Positions 16,367 through 25,105 of a stretch of DNA of 64,000 bases are shown here, piece by piece. The DNA comes from Chryseobacterium herbae. GTDB lineage: Bacteria; Bacteroidota; Bacteroidia; Flavobacteriales; Weeksellaceae. A program made the translations under genes and the position numbers. Each line of letters opens with the position of its first letter. Within the stretch, counting starts at the first letter, position 1. The stretch is from positions 186,001-250,000 of the forward strand of contig NZ_JAOAMU010000002.1 of the NCBI RefSeq assembly GCF_025154075.1, written 5' to 3'. A model generated the notes under the pieces. The model searched no databases. It was not told the DNA's origin and worked only from the letters and a program-made list of their open reading frames with translations.

Positions 16367-16400
16367 AAAAGCCCTTTTGTCAATCTGAAGGGCTTTTTTT
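16367..16400 (+). terminator. Terminator ending the graspetide operon
   Basis: The stem aaaagccctt / aagggctttt is followed by a T-run, 26 bases after the stop of the second ligase gene. It closes the cluster and separates it from the epimerase operon. Confidence 0.92.
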
Positions 16401-16640
16401 GTCTTTTAGAATGAAAGTTTTTCATCAAAGTTTTCATAATTGACCATTCACATGCAAAGCAAAATTCACCATTGACTTTACACAAATCAAACAGATTTTT
16501 TATCACGACAAATAAAATCTTTGATTTTTTATTTAAAGCTTAAGTGTACTTTCTATGCGTAATGCATGAACTTAAAAAAATAACTTAAGTGTTTAAAAAA
16601 CTTTTGTCTCTTTTGTAGTTTAAAAAAATATTCTATCAGC

Positions 16641-16688
16641 TTAACCAAAATTACATGTGAAGACCAAAATAATGATAATATTGGTTAA
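16641..16688. repeat. Inverted repeat upstream of the epimerase operon
   Basis: ttaaccaaaatta (16641-16653) and taatattggttaa (16676-16688) are reverse complements with one mismatch. It lies about 80 bases upstream of the promoter and could be an operator or a hairpin. The rest of the 478-base gap is AT-rich without a gene; it includes acttaagtgt/cttttgt words also seen near 57.4 kb. Confidence 0.45.
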
Positions 16689-16766
16689 ATTAAGCGGAAT
16701 TCTGCTTTAAAAATCGCAAATTTGCATAAGGCGTTTTTCATAAAATCCTGACAGGAAAATGAAGAA

Positions 16767-16795
16767 TTGCCGGATAGAAAATATTGTTATATTTT
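16767..16795 (+). promoter_or_regulatory. Promoter of the epimerase operon (TTG-N18-TATATTTT)
   Basis: TTG at 16767-16769 and TATATTTT at 16788-16795 are 18 bases apart, one base off the TAnnTTTG consensus. The ATG follows 24 bases later. Confidence 0.55.
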
Positions 16796-16819
16796 AGTCA
16801 GCAATCAAGTAAATAATTA

Positions 16820-17833
16820 ATGATTTTTGTAACGGGTGCAACCGGAATCCTGGGAAGGGTGATCGTTTTGGAACTTCTTAAAAAAGGGAAAAACGTGCGT
16901 GCTTCCAAAAGACCGGGCAGCAATTTAAACGATGTAAGGCATTCTTACGGTTTCTATACAGAGAATCCTGATGATCTTTTCAGTAAGATTGAATGGGTAG
17001 ACGTAGATTTCGATGATATTGATGCTCTGCAGAATGCATTAAAAGGGGTAGATGAGGTCTATCACTGTGCCGCCAAAGTAAGTTTCCATCCTCATGATGA
17101 AAAAGAAATGTACCATACCAATGTGAAGGGTACAGAAAATCTGCTGTTTGCCTGTGAAGGTTCGGATGTGAAAAAATTTCTTCACGTCAGTACCATTGCG
17201 GTTCTGGATATTTTTAACGAAAACGGAGAATTAGACGAAAGTTCTGAATTTAATCCTAAAGAAGAACATTCTGCTTACGCCATTTCAAAGCACCTTGCTG
17301 AGATGGAGGTGTGGAGAGCTTCTGCGGAAGGTTTGAATACCATCATCGTCAATCCGGGAATGATCATCGGAAGCGGAAACTGGGGCCAAAGTAGCGGAGA
17401 TATTTTCCCAACGTTTGAAAAGAATGGCTTTACATTTTCCGGCGGAACCAGTTATATTGATGTAAGAGATGCAGCTCAGATTTCCATTGATCTGATGGAA
17501 AAGAATGCTTTCGGAGAACGTTTTATTCTGATATCCGAAAACAAAAGATATGCAGATCTTGGGAAACAGATCCGTTCACAACTTGGATTGAAGGAAGCAA
17601 AAATCCTTTCAAAATTCCAGTTAAATCTCGGAAGACTGGCTAATATCCTTTTCGGCTGGCTGATTCCGAAGCTGAGAATCATTACAAAATCCAATATTGA
17701 ATCCATATCATCCCTTAACACCATTTCCAATCAGAAGATTAAAAAAGAGATCGATTATCAGTTGATTCCTGTAAAGGAAAGTGTTGATTTTCATCTTAAA
17801 AATTATATTAACGACAAAAAGCTGAATTCATGA
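16820..17833 (+). CDS. NAD(P)-dependent epimerase/dehydratase, 3-beta-HSD-like
   Basis: 337 residues, extended short-chain dehydrogenase fold. It opens with VTGATGILGRVIVLELL, the Rossmann TGxxGxxG motif, has DEVYHCAAKVSFHP and the active-site YAISKHLAEME (Tyr-x3-Lys). The C-terminal substrate domain is less conserved. The family acts on sugar nucleotides, dihydroflavonols or sterol-like compounds, so the substrate is open. The stop overlaps the ATG of the acyl-CoA ligase gene (ATGA), so the two are co-translated. Pairing with an acyl-CoA ligase hints at lipid modification. Confidence 0.87.
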   Translation: MIFVTGATGILGRVIVLELLKKGKNVRASKRPGSNLNDVRHSYGFYTENPDDLFSKIEWVDVDFDDIDALQNALKGVDEVYHCAAKVSFHPHDEKEMYHTNVKGTENLLFACEGSDVKKFLHVSTIAVLDIFNENGELDESSEFNPKEEHSAYAISKHLAEMEVWRASAEGLNTIIVNPGMIIGSGNWGQSSGDIFPTFEKNGFTFSGGTSYIDVRDAAQISIDLMEKNAFGERFILISENKRYADLGKQIRSQLGLKEAKILSKFQLNLGRLANILFGWLIPKLRIITKSNIESISSLNTISNQKIKKEIDYQLIPVKESVDFHLKNYINDKKLNS

Positions 17834-19599
17834 ATGTTGCAGCAGCAATTATCCTAAAAAATGTAGAAAAACATCCGGTGAAATCCGCGATAGGCTTTAA
17901 AAAGAAAGATGAGGCGTGGAAAGAACTGAGCTGGAAAAAATTCGGTGAAATTGTTTTTAAGACTGCTAATGCACTGAAAAATGCAGGAATTCAGGAAAAT
18001 GATAAAGTAGCGATCTACTCAGACAATTCTTCGGAGTGGATGATCTTTGATCTGGCCTCAATGGCGATTGGCGCCATCAATGTACCTGTGTATTCAACCA
18101 ATAATGCAGAACAGGCGGAATATATCATCAATGACTCTTCAGCAAAAGCTGTATTGGTGGGCAGTCAGGAGCAGTATGATGCATGTCTGGAAATTTTGAA
18201 GAAAGAAGAGAATCCATTGGAAACCATCATTGTTTCTAAAAAATCAATCTGGATCAAAAAAGAATTCAACAGTTTTTATCTTGAAGATTTCATCGCCAAA
18301 TCGTCTTCTAAACTGGAGATCTGTCATAAAGAAAATGACGACACAGCCACGCTGATCTATACATCCGGAACCACTGGAACTCCAAAAGGGGTGATGCTTA
18401 CTCACGGAAATTTCATCAAGGCTTTCGATTCTCACTTCGAGTTTTTTAAATTTAAAAACTTTGAGGAAGAGCTTTCCCTGGCATTTTTGCCGTTGAGCCA
18501 CGTTTTCGAAAGAAGCTGGAGCCTGCTTTGTCTTTATGGTGGAGCAAGGGTATATTTCCTGGAAGATCCGAAGAATATTGCAAAAACGCTGGAAGAGGTG
18601 AAACCCACGATGATGTGTGCGGTACCGAGATTTTTCCAGAAAGTATATGCCGGAGTTTTAGAAAAAGCCGAAGAGGGTTCATCGCTGAAGAAGAAAATCT
18701 TCGATTGGGCGCTGGCAACAGGATGGCAGACTGCAGAACTGAGAAGAAATGAACAGGTGATTCCTTTTGGATTAAAATGCAAAGAATCAATCGCTGATAT
18801 GCTCGTTTTCAGCAAAATTAAAGAGAAGATGGGCGGAAGATTGTGGTTCTTGCCTTGTGGTGGAGCATCACTGTCGCCGGAAGTGACAAAGTTCTTTGAT
18901 TCCGTAGGCATTCACGTAACAGTTGGTTATGGACTGACAGAAACTACAGCCACACTGACACTTTTCCCATTGACCCATTTTGAACATGGAACCAGCGGAA
19001 AACCTTTACCGGGTGTAGAAATCCGTATCGGTGAAAATGACGAGATCCAGGCTAAAGGAAACGGAATCATGAAAGGCTATTACAACAAGCCGGAAGAAAC
19101 CCAGAAAGTTTTCACGGAAGACGGATGGTTCAAAACCGGAGATGCCGGAAAATTTGACGATAAAGGAAATCTGATCATCACAGACCGGATCAAGGATCTG
19201 ATGAAAACCTCCAACGGAAAATACGTCGCTCCACAGCAGATTGAAAATCTTCTGACCAATAATAATTTCATCCAGCAGATCATGCTGGTCGCAGAAGGAA
19301 GACAGTTTGTTTCCGCACTTATTGTTCCGAATTTTGAGTTTTTACAGGATTATATTAAAAAGAACAACATTCCTTTTACCAATTGGGAGACTGCTGTAAA
19401 AGACGACAGCATTGTTGCTTTGTATAAAGAGAAAATTAAAGAACTACAGGTTCATCTGGCAGATTATGAAAAAGTGAAGAAATTCACGCTGATGCCTGCT
19501 GAATTTGATATCAATACCGGTGAAATCACCCCTACATTGAAGGTTAAGAGAAATGTAGTGCTTAAAAAATATGCGGATATTATAGAGAAAATGTATTAG
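17830..19599 (+). CDS. Long-chain acyl-CoA ligase (AMP-forming)
   Basis: 589 residues, typical of long-chain fatty acid CoA ligases. The AMP-binding motif TLIYTSGTTGTPKGVMLTH lies at about 173-191, with GYGLTETTATLT (A5) near 363, WFKTGDAGKFDDKGNLIITDRIKDLMKTSNGKYVAP (A7-A8) near 435-470 and the PTLKVKRN A10 lysine close to the C-terminus. It activates a fatty acid with ATP and couples it to CoA in the cytosol, probably membrane-associated. It overlaps the epimerase gene by 4 bases and is followed 78 bases later by the mevalonate decarboxylase gene. Confidence 0.94.
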   Translation: MNVAAAIILKNVEKHPVKSAIGFKKKDEAWKELSWKKFGEIVFKTANALKNAGIQENDKVAIYSDNSSEWMIFDLASMAIGAINVPVYSTNNAEQAEYIINDSSAKAVLVGSQEQYDACLEILKKEENPLETIIVSKKSIWIKKEFNSFYLEDFIAKSSSKLEICHKENDDTATLIYTSGTTGTPKGVMLTHGNFIKAFDSHFEFFKFKNFEEELSLAFLPLSHVFERSWSLLCLYGGARVYFLEDPKNIAKTLEEVKPTMMCAVPRFFQKVYAGVLEKAEEGSSLKKKIFDWALATGWQTAELRRNEQVIPFGLKCKESIADMLVFSKIKEKMGGRLWFLPCGGASLSPEVTKFFDSVGIHVTVGYGLTETTATLTLFPLTHFEHGTSGKPLPGVEIRIGENDEIQAKGNGIMKGYYNKPEETQKVFTEDGWFKTGDAGKFDDKGNLIITDRIKDLMKTSNGKYVAPQQIENLLTNNNFIQQIMLVAEGRQFVSALIVPNFEFLQDYIKKNNIPFTNWETAVKDDSIVALYKEKIKELQVHLADYEKVKKFTLMPAEFDINTGEITPTLKVKRNVVLKKYADIIEKMY

Positions 19600-19677
19600 A
19601 AATAAAGCTTGATCAACCCAAGGAGTAAAGTTCCTTTTGTGGTTCAATAAAAGAGTTTTATTATTTTAAATCAGACT

Positions 19678-20736
19678 ATGACAACACAAGAATTTCTAGG
19701 AAAACAAAATTTCACCATCCATACTCAGATAGTTTCAGACAGCTGTCCGTCCAATATTGCCCTGATCAAATACTGGGGTAAATATGAAAACCAGATCCCT
19801 GCCAACCCGAGCATCAGTTATACGCTGAATCATTGTAAAACCAATACTTCTATGGAATTTTTGGCGGATGAACCTTTCTCGGTACAGACTTTTTTAGCAG
19901 GAAATGAAGAGGTGAAATTTGCCGAAAAAATTGAAAAATACTTCAAAAATATCGAAGAGTATCTTCCATGGATTCTGAAAGGAAAATACATCATCAGAAC
20001 AGAAAATACATTTCCGCACAGTTCCGGGATCGCGAGTTCTGCTTCAGGATTCGGAGCTATTGCAAAATGCCTGATGAAGCTGGATGGAATTTTTTCCAAT
20101 GAACTTTCTGAAGAGGAATCATTAAGAAAAGCTTCGTTTCTGGCAAGATTAGGAAGCGGAAGCGCCTGCAGAAGCTTATACAACGGCTTGGTGGTCTGGG
20201 GAACTTCCGATGAGGTGGAAGGAAGTTCAGACTTATTTGCTGTACAATATCCGGATGCTGAAATTCACGATATCTTTAAAAATTTCAATGACTGGGTTTT
20301 ACTGATTCATGAAGGGCAGAAAAGTGTCTCTTCTACGGTAGGACATGGTCTGATGAACACCAATCCTTATGCAGAAAGAAGATTTCAGGAAGCAAGAGAG
20401 AATTTTGTTCCGATGAAAGAGATCTTAAAAAACGGTGATATGGAACGTTTCATCAAATTGGTAGAACATGAGGCGCTTACACTCCACGCGATGATGATGA
20501 TGAGTGATCCTGCCTTTATCCTGATGAAAACCGGAACCATGGAAGTCATCAATAAGGTCTGGGATTTCCGTAGAGAGGCTGGTCTTCCCTTATTCTTCAC
20601 ACTTGATGCCGGAGCCAATGTACATTTGCTGTTCCCGAACAACGGATCAGAAGATCAGATCAAAACTTTTATCGAAACCGAATTACTTCAGCATACTCAA
20701 AAGAATGGAGTCGTAAAGGATGTGATGACGTTCTAA
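19678..20736 (+). CDS. mvaD: Diphosphomevalonate decarboxylase
   Basis: 352 residues in the GHMP kinase superfamily. The hallmark SCPSNIALIKYWGKY (20-34) and PANPSISYTLN (41-51) are followed by the phosphate loop PHSSGIASSASGFGA (about 118-132) and a DAGANVHLL segment near the C-terminus. It converts mevalonate 5-diphosphate to isopentenyl diphosphate with ATP, the last step of the mevalonate pathway used by Flavobacteriia. Other mevalonate genes are not in the window. It may be read through from the acyl-CoA ligase gene. The ATG at 19678 has an A/T-rich leader. Confidence 0.95.
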   Translation: MTTQEFLGKQNFTIHTQIVSDSCPSNIALIKYWGKYENQIPANPSISYTLNHCKTNTSMEFLADEPFSVQTFLAGNEEVKFAEKIEKYFKNIEEYLPWILKGKYIIRTENTFPHSSGIASSASGFGAIAKCLMKLDGIFSNELSEEESLRKASFLARLGSGSACRSLYNGLVVWGTSDEVEGSSDLFAVQYPDAEIHDIFKNFNDWVLLIHEGQKSVSSTVGHGLMNTNPYAERRFQEARENFVPMKEILKNGDMERFIKLVEHEALTLHAMMMMSDPAFILMKTGTMEVINKVWDFRREAGLPLFFTLDAGANVHLLFPNNGSEDQIKTFIETELLQHTQKNGVVKDVMTF

Positions 20737-21125
20737 AAAGAAAAAAACAGCAGTTCTTTACTGCAAATAAAATATAAACATCTGTGTAATTCGTGAAAAT
20801 TGTGAGAAAAAACCTCCCGCAGATTTCACGGATTGCGCAGATTCTTTTTTTGTAAAACTTTAGGCTAAGCTAAGCTGATTTGACGGTTCTCTAACACGCT
20901 CACTTACTCGAATCAATGCCAATTGATTTCTCTTTGCAATCTTAAAATTTTACATTCAAAAAATCAACCTTTGTGTGGTAAATAGCAATAAAGAAATACA
21001 CTTTAAATTTAGGATAAAATATTAATCTAAATAACAGGCAAAAAATAGGCTTTGTGCTGATACGTTGATATAGTTAAATGTTTAATAATCGCAAGGGTAG
21101 ACAAAGTTCTTTTGAAATGAAACAA
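20737..21125. other. Intergenic region without a gene
   Basis: About 390 AT-rich bases between mvaD and the inverted-repeat element. It contains a small gcagttctttactgc hairpin just after mvaD and a cgcagatttcacgga word shared with the 57.3-57.5 kb duplication. No credible reading frame. Confidence 0.5.
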
Positions 21126-21310
21126 TTTTAATAAAGATAAACAAAGGCATTTCATTTAAAAAAGTAAAACAAATAAATTGTGAAATCCTCAAAAATTTAG
21201 AGGTTCTTATTTTAATAAAAATCCTGTATTTCGGAAATAAGTGAAACGCCTTTGTCTACCTTATTTTAAAGAAATTAAAATCAATTCTTTGTTTTTCTTT
21301 GCGTGAAATA
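21126..21310. repeat. Inverted-repeat element, copy 1 (MITE-like)
   Basis: About 185 bases, mostly identical to 44913-45096. The left end ttttaataaagataaacaaaggc and right end aagtgaaacgcctttgtctaccttatttta are near-complementary. The inside holds a small cctc..gagg hairpin and the conserved string tgtatttcggaaataagtgaa. The outer tail attctttgtttttctttgcgtg is shared by both copies. Found in only two places in this window. Confidence 0.75.
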
Positions 21311-21342
21311 AAGCCTATATAGCACTTTTATTAGTGAATGTT

Positions 21343-22005
21343 TTAAATAAAAGGCGTATTCAGGAAATCATTGAAAGGCTTCATCAGTTTAAAAATCTTC
21401 GTTATATTTTTCGCTGCATTTTTATCCATAACTTCCTCATCTTTCAGGTTATAAACCACAATAAAGTTTTTCAGCTTTAAATAGTCTCCCATCGGATCTT
21501 CCTTTTCAAACCCCTGAGGAATTTTTTTCAGTTGATCATCCTGATCAAGCTCCGGGAAATGTTTCTTAAAGTCCTTCTGATTGATGATTTTCAGAAAATC
21601 GTCTCCATATAATGAGATTTCCTTTCTTACTTCTTTCAGAACGGAAGATTCAGGCATATAAATACCACCGGCAAGAAAAGATTTTCCAGGTTCCATATGA
21701 AGATAGTAGCCACCTTTCTGACTGCCTTTTCCCATCCCTAAAGAGGCTCCGAAATTGGTTTTATACGGGATCTTATCTTTTGAAAATCTAGTGTCCCTAT
21801 AAATTCTGAACAATGCTTTTTTACCGTCAAGCTTACCTAATTCTTCATCGAATTCAGCCATTTCTTTGATCAGTTCATCGAGAAAAGAGATGACGTTTCC
21901 CTGAGATTCTGTGTAAAGGTTTTTATTTTCTGTAAACCACTCACGGTTGTTATTGTTGGTCAGGTCTTTTAAGAATGTAAAAGTTTCGGGCTTTATGATA
22001 CTCAT
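21343..22005 (-). CDS. DUF2461 family protein
   Basis: 220 residues covering the whole DUF2461/TIGR02453 family. It begins TFLKDLTNNNNREWFTENKNLY, followed by FRIYRDTRFSKDKIPYKTNFGASLG and GGYYLHMEPGKSFLAGGIYMPE. These three blocks are the family signature. The biochemical function is unknown. It is a single minus-strand gene whose 3' end lies just beyond the inverted-repeat element. Confidence 0.92.
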   Translation of the reverse strand: MSIIKPETFTFLKDLTNNNNREWFTENKNLYTESQGNVISFLDELIKEMAEFDEELGKLDGKKALFRIYRDTRFSKDKIPYKTNFGASLGMGKGSQKGGYYLHMEPGKSFLAGGIYMPESSVLKEVRKEISLYGDDFLKIINQKDFKKHFPELDQDDQLKKIPQGFEKEDPMGDYLKLKNFIVVYNLKDEEVMDKNAAKNITKIFKLMKPFNDFLNTPFI

Positions 22006-22188
22006 ATTTTTGAAAGTTTAGTGTGGGGAAGGGTGTGATTTTATTTAACCAAGTTAAAAAATAAACTCAGGCTGACCAAGAATTAAGCGGGTGTATTTTT
22101 ATTTTTGATCAACCAGAATGGCATGTTAAATCTTAAAAATACGAAAAAATAAAGCTGTAATCTGATGAAAAAAGGAATTTAGTGTAGA

Positions 22189-22319
22189 ATCCGAGAAAAA
22201 TAATTGTAACTTTGAATAAGGTTCAAAATGATAGTAAATCGAACATTCTTAAAGGATTAGAAAATCTCGGAATGCCACCATGGATACTGGAATATTTCGG
22301 CGATAACAAATCATGGTAA
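22189..22319 (+). pseudogene. Short peptide-coding remnant or frame-disrupted small gene
   Basis: A frame without a good start reads DSKSNILKGLENLGMPPWILEYFG and ends NKSW at the TAA 22317-22319. The composition looks protein-like, and a -7 box TAACTTTG (22207-22214) lies just upstream. The natural ATG (22228) is out of frame: ATGATAGT gives a 10-codon stop, whereas one extra base (ATGGATAGT) would give a clean 30-residue peptide. It may be a single-base deletion, a sequencing error or a relic. Confidence 0.35.
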
Positions 22320-22542
22320 TAAAAAGAAAAATTTACATTCGATGATCCTATTTTTGAAAATTCATAAATAATACAGAAAAAATCAATCCAATTTAATAAA
22401 AAAAAATAATGTTTAACATGTTTTTAACGCAAAGGCCATTTTTTTGGATTTAATTTTTTAAAAATTAAAAATATATTAAAGGATTCTGAATTAAACTTTA
22501 CATATTTAGAACTTTATTCAAAAACAAGTCAAATATTTGTTG

Positions 22543-22550
22543 TATATTTG
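22543..22550 (+). promoter_or_regulatory. -7 box (TATATTTG) of the DEAD-box helicase gene
   Basis: A full match to TAnnTTTG, 20 bases before the ATG at 22571. No strong TTG is seen at the usual distance upstream. Confidence 0.55.
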
Positions 22551-22570
22551 CAAAAATTTTAAAATATTTA

Positions 22571-24298
22571 ATGAATTTATTTACGGAGTCCAATTTAAGT
22601 CCTGATATCCTTAAGGCAGTTGGCGAACTGGGTTACGAAAGCCCGACAGAAATCCAAAAACAGACTATCCCTTTCATTCTTTCAGATATTCGCGATTTGA
22701 TCGCACTTGCGCAGACAGGGACAGGCAAAACAGCAGCGTTTTCGCTTCCGATTTTGGATATGATTGACGAAACGAGTCGCAAAATCCAATTTTTGGTGCT
22801 TTGTCCGACACGGGAATTATGTCTTCAGATTTCTAAAGACATAAAAAATTATTCCAAGTACATGAAAGACATCAAAACCACAGCGGTTTACGGTGGAAGC
22901 AGTATTATGGATCAGATTCGTTCTTTAAAGGACAAGCCACAGATTATTGTGGGTACTCCGGGAAGAGTAATCGACCTTATCAACAGAAAAGCACTTGATT
23001 TTTCTGCGATTCATTGGTTAGTTTTAGACGAAGCTGATGAAATGCTTTCTATGGGTTTCAAAGACGAGTTGGAAACAATTCTTAGAGAAACACCGGATAC
23101 AAAGCAAACTTTCTTATTCTCGGCAACGATGAATAAAGAAGTGGAGAGAATTTCTAAAAATTATCTTACCAATCCTCACCGTATTTCTGTGGGTTCTATT
23201 AACGAGGTTAAGAAGAATATCAAACACGAATATTACGTAGTAGGATACCGTCAGAAAAAAGAAGCTCTTAAGCGATTGATTGATGCGAACCCGAACCAGT
23301 ATTCTATTCTTTTCTGTAGAACAAGAATGGAAACTCAGGAGGTTGCTGATTTCTTAATGCAGAACGGTTATGCGGCAGATGCCCTTCACGGGGATCTTTC
23401 TCAGGCGCAGAGAGATACAGTAATGAAGAAATTCAGACTGAAAAACATCGATATTCTTGTAGCGACTGACGTTGCAGCAAGAGGATTGGATGTAGATTCA
23501 TTGACTCACGTTATTCACTACTCTTTACCGGATGATCCTGAAGTTTTTGTACACAGAAGCGGAAGAACAGGTAGAGCAGGGAAAGATGGTATTTCAATCT
23601 CTTTGATCAAGCCTGAAGAAAGCAGAAAATTAAAGCAAATAAAATCTACAACGAAAATTGATATCGTTGAGAAATTTATTCCAACGGGTGATGATATTAT
23701 CAAAGCTCAGGTGGGAGGTGTTTTTGAAAAATTATTTACAGAACACGAAGAAGATATCTTTGAATTCAATGATAGCTTAATCCCTGATTTGAGTGCGTTC
23801 ACCAAAGAAGAGCTGGTACATAAATTACTACAGTTCCAATTGAAAGATCTTGCTCTTTACTACAAAGATAAGCATGACCTTGCTGAGCAGAAACTGAGCA
23901 GCAGAGATGATGACTATTCAAGAAGAGACAGAGGACGCGATAGAGATAGAGACAGCAGAGGAAGAGATCGTGACCGTGGAGATCGTGACGTAAGAGGAAG
24001 CAGAGATGGCGGAAGAGAACGTGGCGGAAAACCTAGAAGAAAGAATGAAAACATGGTAAGATTCTTCTTCAACCTAGGAAAAAAAGATCAATTGAAAAAA
24101 CTTGATGTTTTGGATATTATTAATAAAGCGACTTCACCAGCTGGAGGTAGCAAGAAAAGAGCAGAAATTGGTGATATTGAAATTTTAGAGAAATTCTCTT
24201 TCTTTGAAATTGAAAAATCATTTAAAGGAGAGCTTTTGAATAATATTGCATCAATGAAATTCAAAGGAAAAGATATGAGAGCTGAAGAAGCAAATTAA
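22571..24298 (+). CDS. DEAD-box RNA helicase, CsdA/DeaD type with DbpA-like C-terminus
   Basis: 575 residues. The helicase core has [14 protein letters not shown] (Walker A), TPGRVIDL, VLDEADEMLSMGF (DEAD), FSATM, and HRSGRTGRAGKDG in the second RecA domain. After the core comes a charged linker of Arg/Asp/Gly repeats (about 455-500), which should bind RNA loosely. It ends with a DbpA-type RNA-binding fold from VRFFFNLGKKDQLKKLDVLDIINKA. It unwinds RNA in the cytoplasm, probably in ribosome assembly or cold adaptation. A terminator follows the gene. The 565-base upstream gap is AT-rich and holds only the small remnant at 22189. Confidence 0.94.
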   Translation: MNLFTESNLSPDILKAVGELGYESPTEIQKQTIPFILSDIRDLIALAQTGTGKTAAFSLPILDMIDETSRKIQFLVLCPTRELCLQISKDIKNYSKYMKDIKTTAVYGGSSIMDQIRSLKDKPQIIVGTPGRVIDLINRKALDFSAIHWLVLDEADEMLSMGFKDELETILRETPDTKQTFLFSATMNKEVERISKNYLTNPHRISVGSINEVKKNIKHEYYVVGYRQKKEALKRLIDANPNQYSILFCRTRMETQEVADFLMQNGYAADALHGDLSQAQRDTVMKKFRLKNIDILVATDVAARGLDVDSLTHVIHYSLPDDPEVFVHRSGRTGRAGKDGISISLIKPEESRKLKQIKSTTKIDIVEKFIPTGDDIIKAQVGGVFEKLFTEHEEDIFEFNDSLIPDLSAFTKEELVHKLLQFQLKDLALYYKDKHDLAEQKLSSRDDDYSRRDRGRDRDRDSRGRDRDRGDRDVRGSRDGGRERGGKPRRKNENMVRFFFNLGKKDQLKKLDVLDIINKATSPAGGSKKRAEIGDIEILEKFSFFEIEKSFKGELLNNIASMKFKGKDMRAEEAN

Positions 24299-24317
24299 TA
24301 CTCATTCTACACTATAC

Positions 24318-24342
24318 AAACCGGCTTTTAGCCGGTTTTTTT
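24318..24342 (+). terminator. Rho-independent terminator
   Basis: The stem aaccggct / agccggtt is followed by a T-run, about 20 bases after the helicase stop. Confidence 0.9.
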
Positions 24343-24447
24343 GTTTGATAATCAGGTGTTAATCGTATGTTAACAAAACTTAATGTCATATAGTTTCAGG
24401 GCAAATCCTTTTTTAGGAAATTTGCAGCAAATTATAAATACATAAAA

Positions 24448-25086
24448 ATGGGAATTGGTAATATTTTCCACGCTTTTCAACCAAAAGATAAAATCTTCTT
24501 TGTGCTTTTTGAAAAAGTAACGGAGAATTTAGTGGCAATGTCTGAAGACTTTAACAACGGGATCAGAGATTTCGATCTTAACGACGACACGATGTTAAAA
24601 AGAATGAGCGACTATGAACACAAAAATGATGAGCTTACACATGAAATTTTCATTGAACTAGGAAAAAACTTCATTACGCCGTTCGACCGTGAAGATATTC
24701 ACACCCTGGCAACCGGCCTTGATGATATCGCTGATTACATCTACGCTTCCACAAAATACATCTTCTTATACAAATCGCCTGAGATGAAAGCATATTCAGA
24801 TTTCTCACTCCTGATTAACAAGGCATGTCTTGAGATTCAGAATGCCATGAAAAATCTTAAAGGATTTAAGAATATGGATCAGGTAAAAGAAGCTTGTATC
24901 AAAGTAAATTCTATTGAAAACATCGCAGATGACCTGCTTTCCAATTCAATGGTAGATTTATTTGAGACCAATGATGCCATCAACATTATCAAAATCTCAT
25001 CTGTACTTAATTATCTTGAAATAGTAACTGACAAAGCTGAGGATGTTGCCAACACGATTGAGAACATCATGATTAAATACGCTTAA
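24448..25086 (+). CDS. DUF47 family PhoU-like protein
   Basis: 212 residues, all-helical, matching the PhoU-related DUF47/TIGR00153 family in length and in segments such as MSDYEHKNDELTHEIFIEL and PFDREDIHTLATGLDDIADYIYAS, whose acidic residues can bind metal. These proteins are partners or regulators of PiT phosphate transporters. Here the PiT gene follows 19 bases downstream on the same strand, the classic pairing. It probably acts on the cytoplasmic side of the transporter. Confidence 0.92.
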   Translation: MGIGNIFHAFQPKDKIFFVLFEKVTENLVAMSEDFNNGIRDFDLNDDTMLKRMSDYEHKNDELTHEIFIELGKNFITPFDREDIHTLATGLDDIADYIYASTKYIFLYKSPEMKAYSDFSLLINKACLEIQNAMKNLKGFKNMDQVKEACIKVNSIENIADDLLSNSMVDLFETNDAINIIKISSVLNYLEIVTDKAEDVANTIENIMIKYA

Positions 25087-25105
25087 ACAATTATAACTAA
25101 CAGAA

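Noticed and set aside
16820-19599. Epimerase and acyl-CoA ligase as tailoring genes of the graspetide cluster
   Set aside because: A strong terminator and a 478-base gap with its own promoter separate them.
23920-24040. Arg/Asp repeat tract in the helicase as a separate repeat element
   Set aside because: It is in frame and is the normal low-complexity linker of this helicase type.
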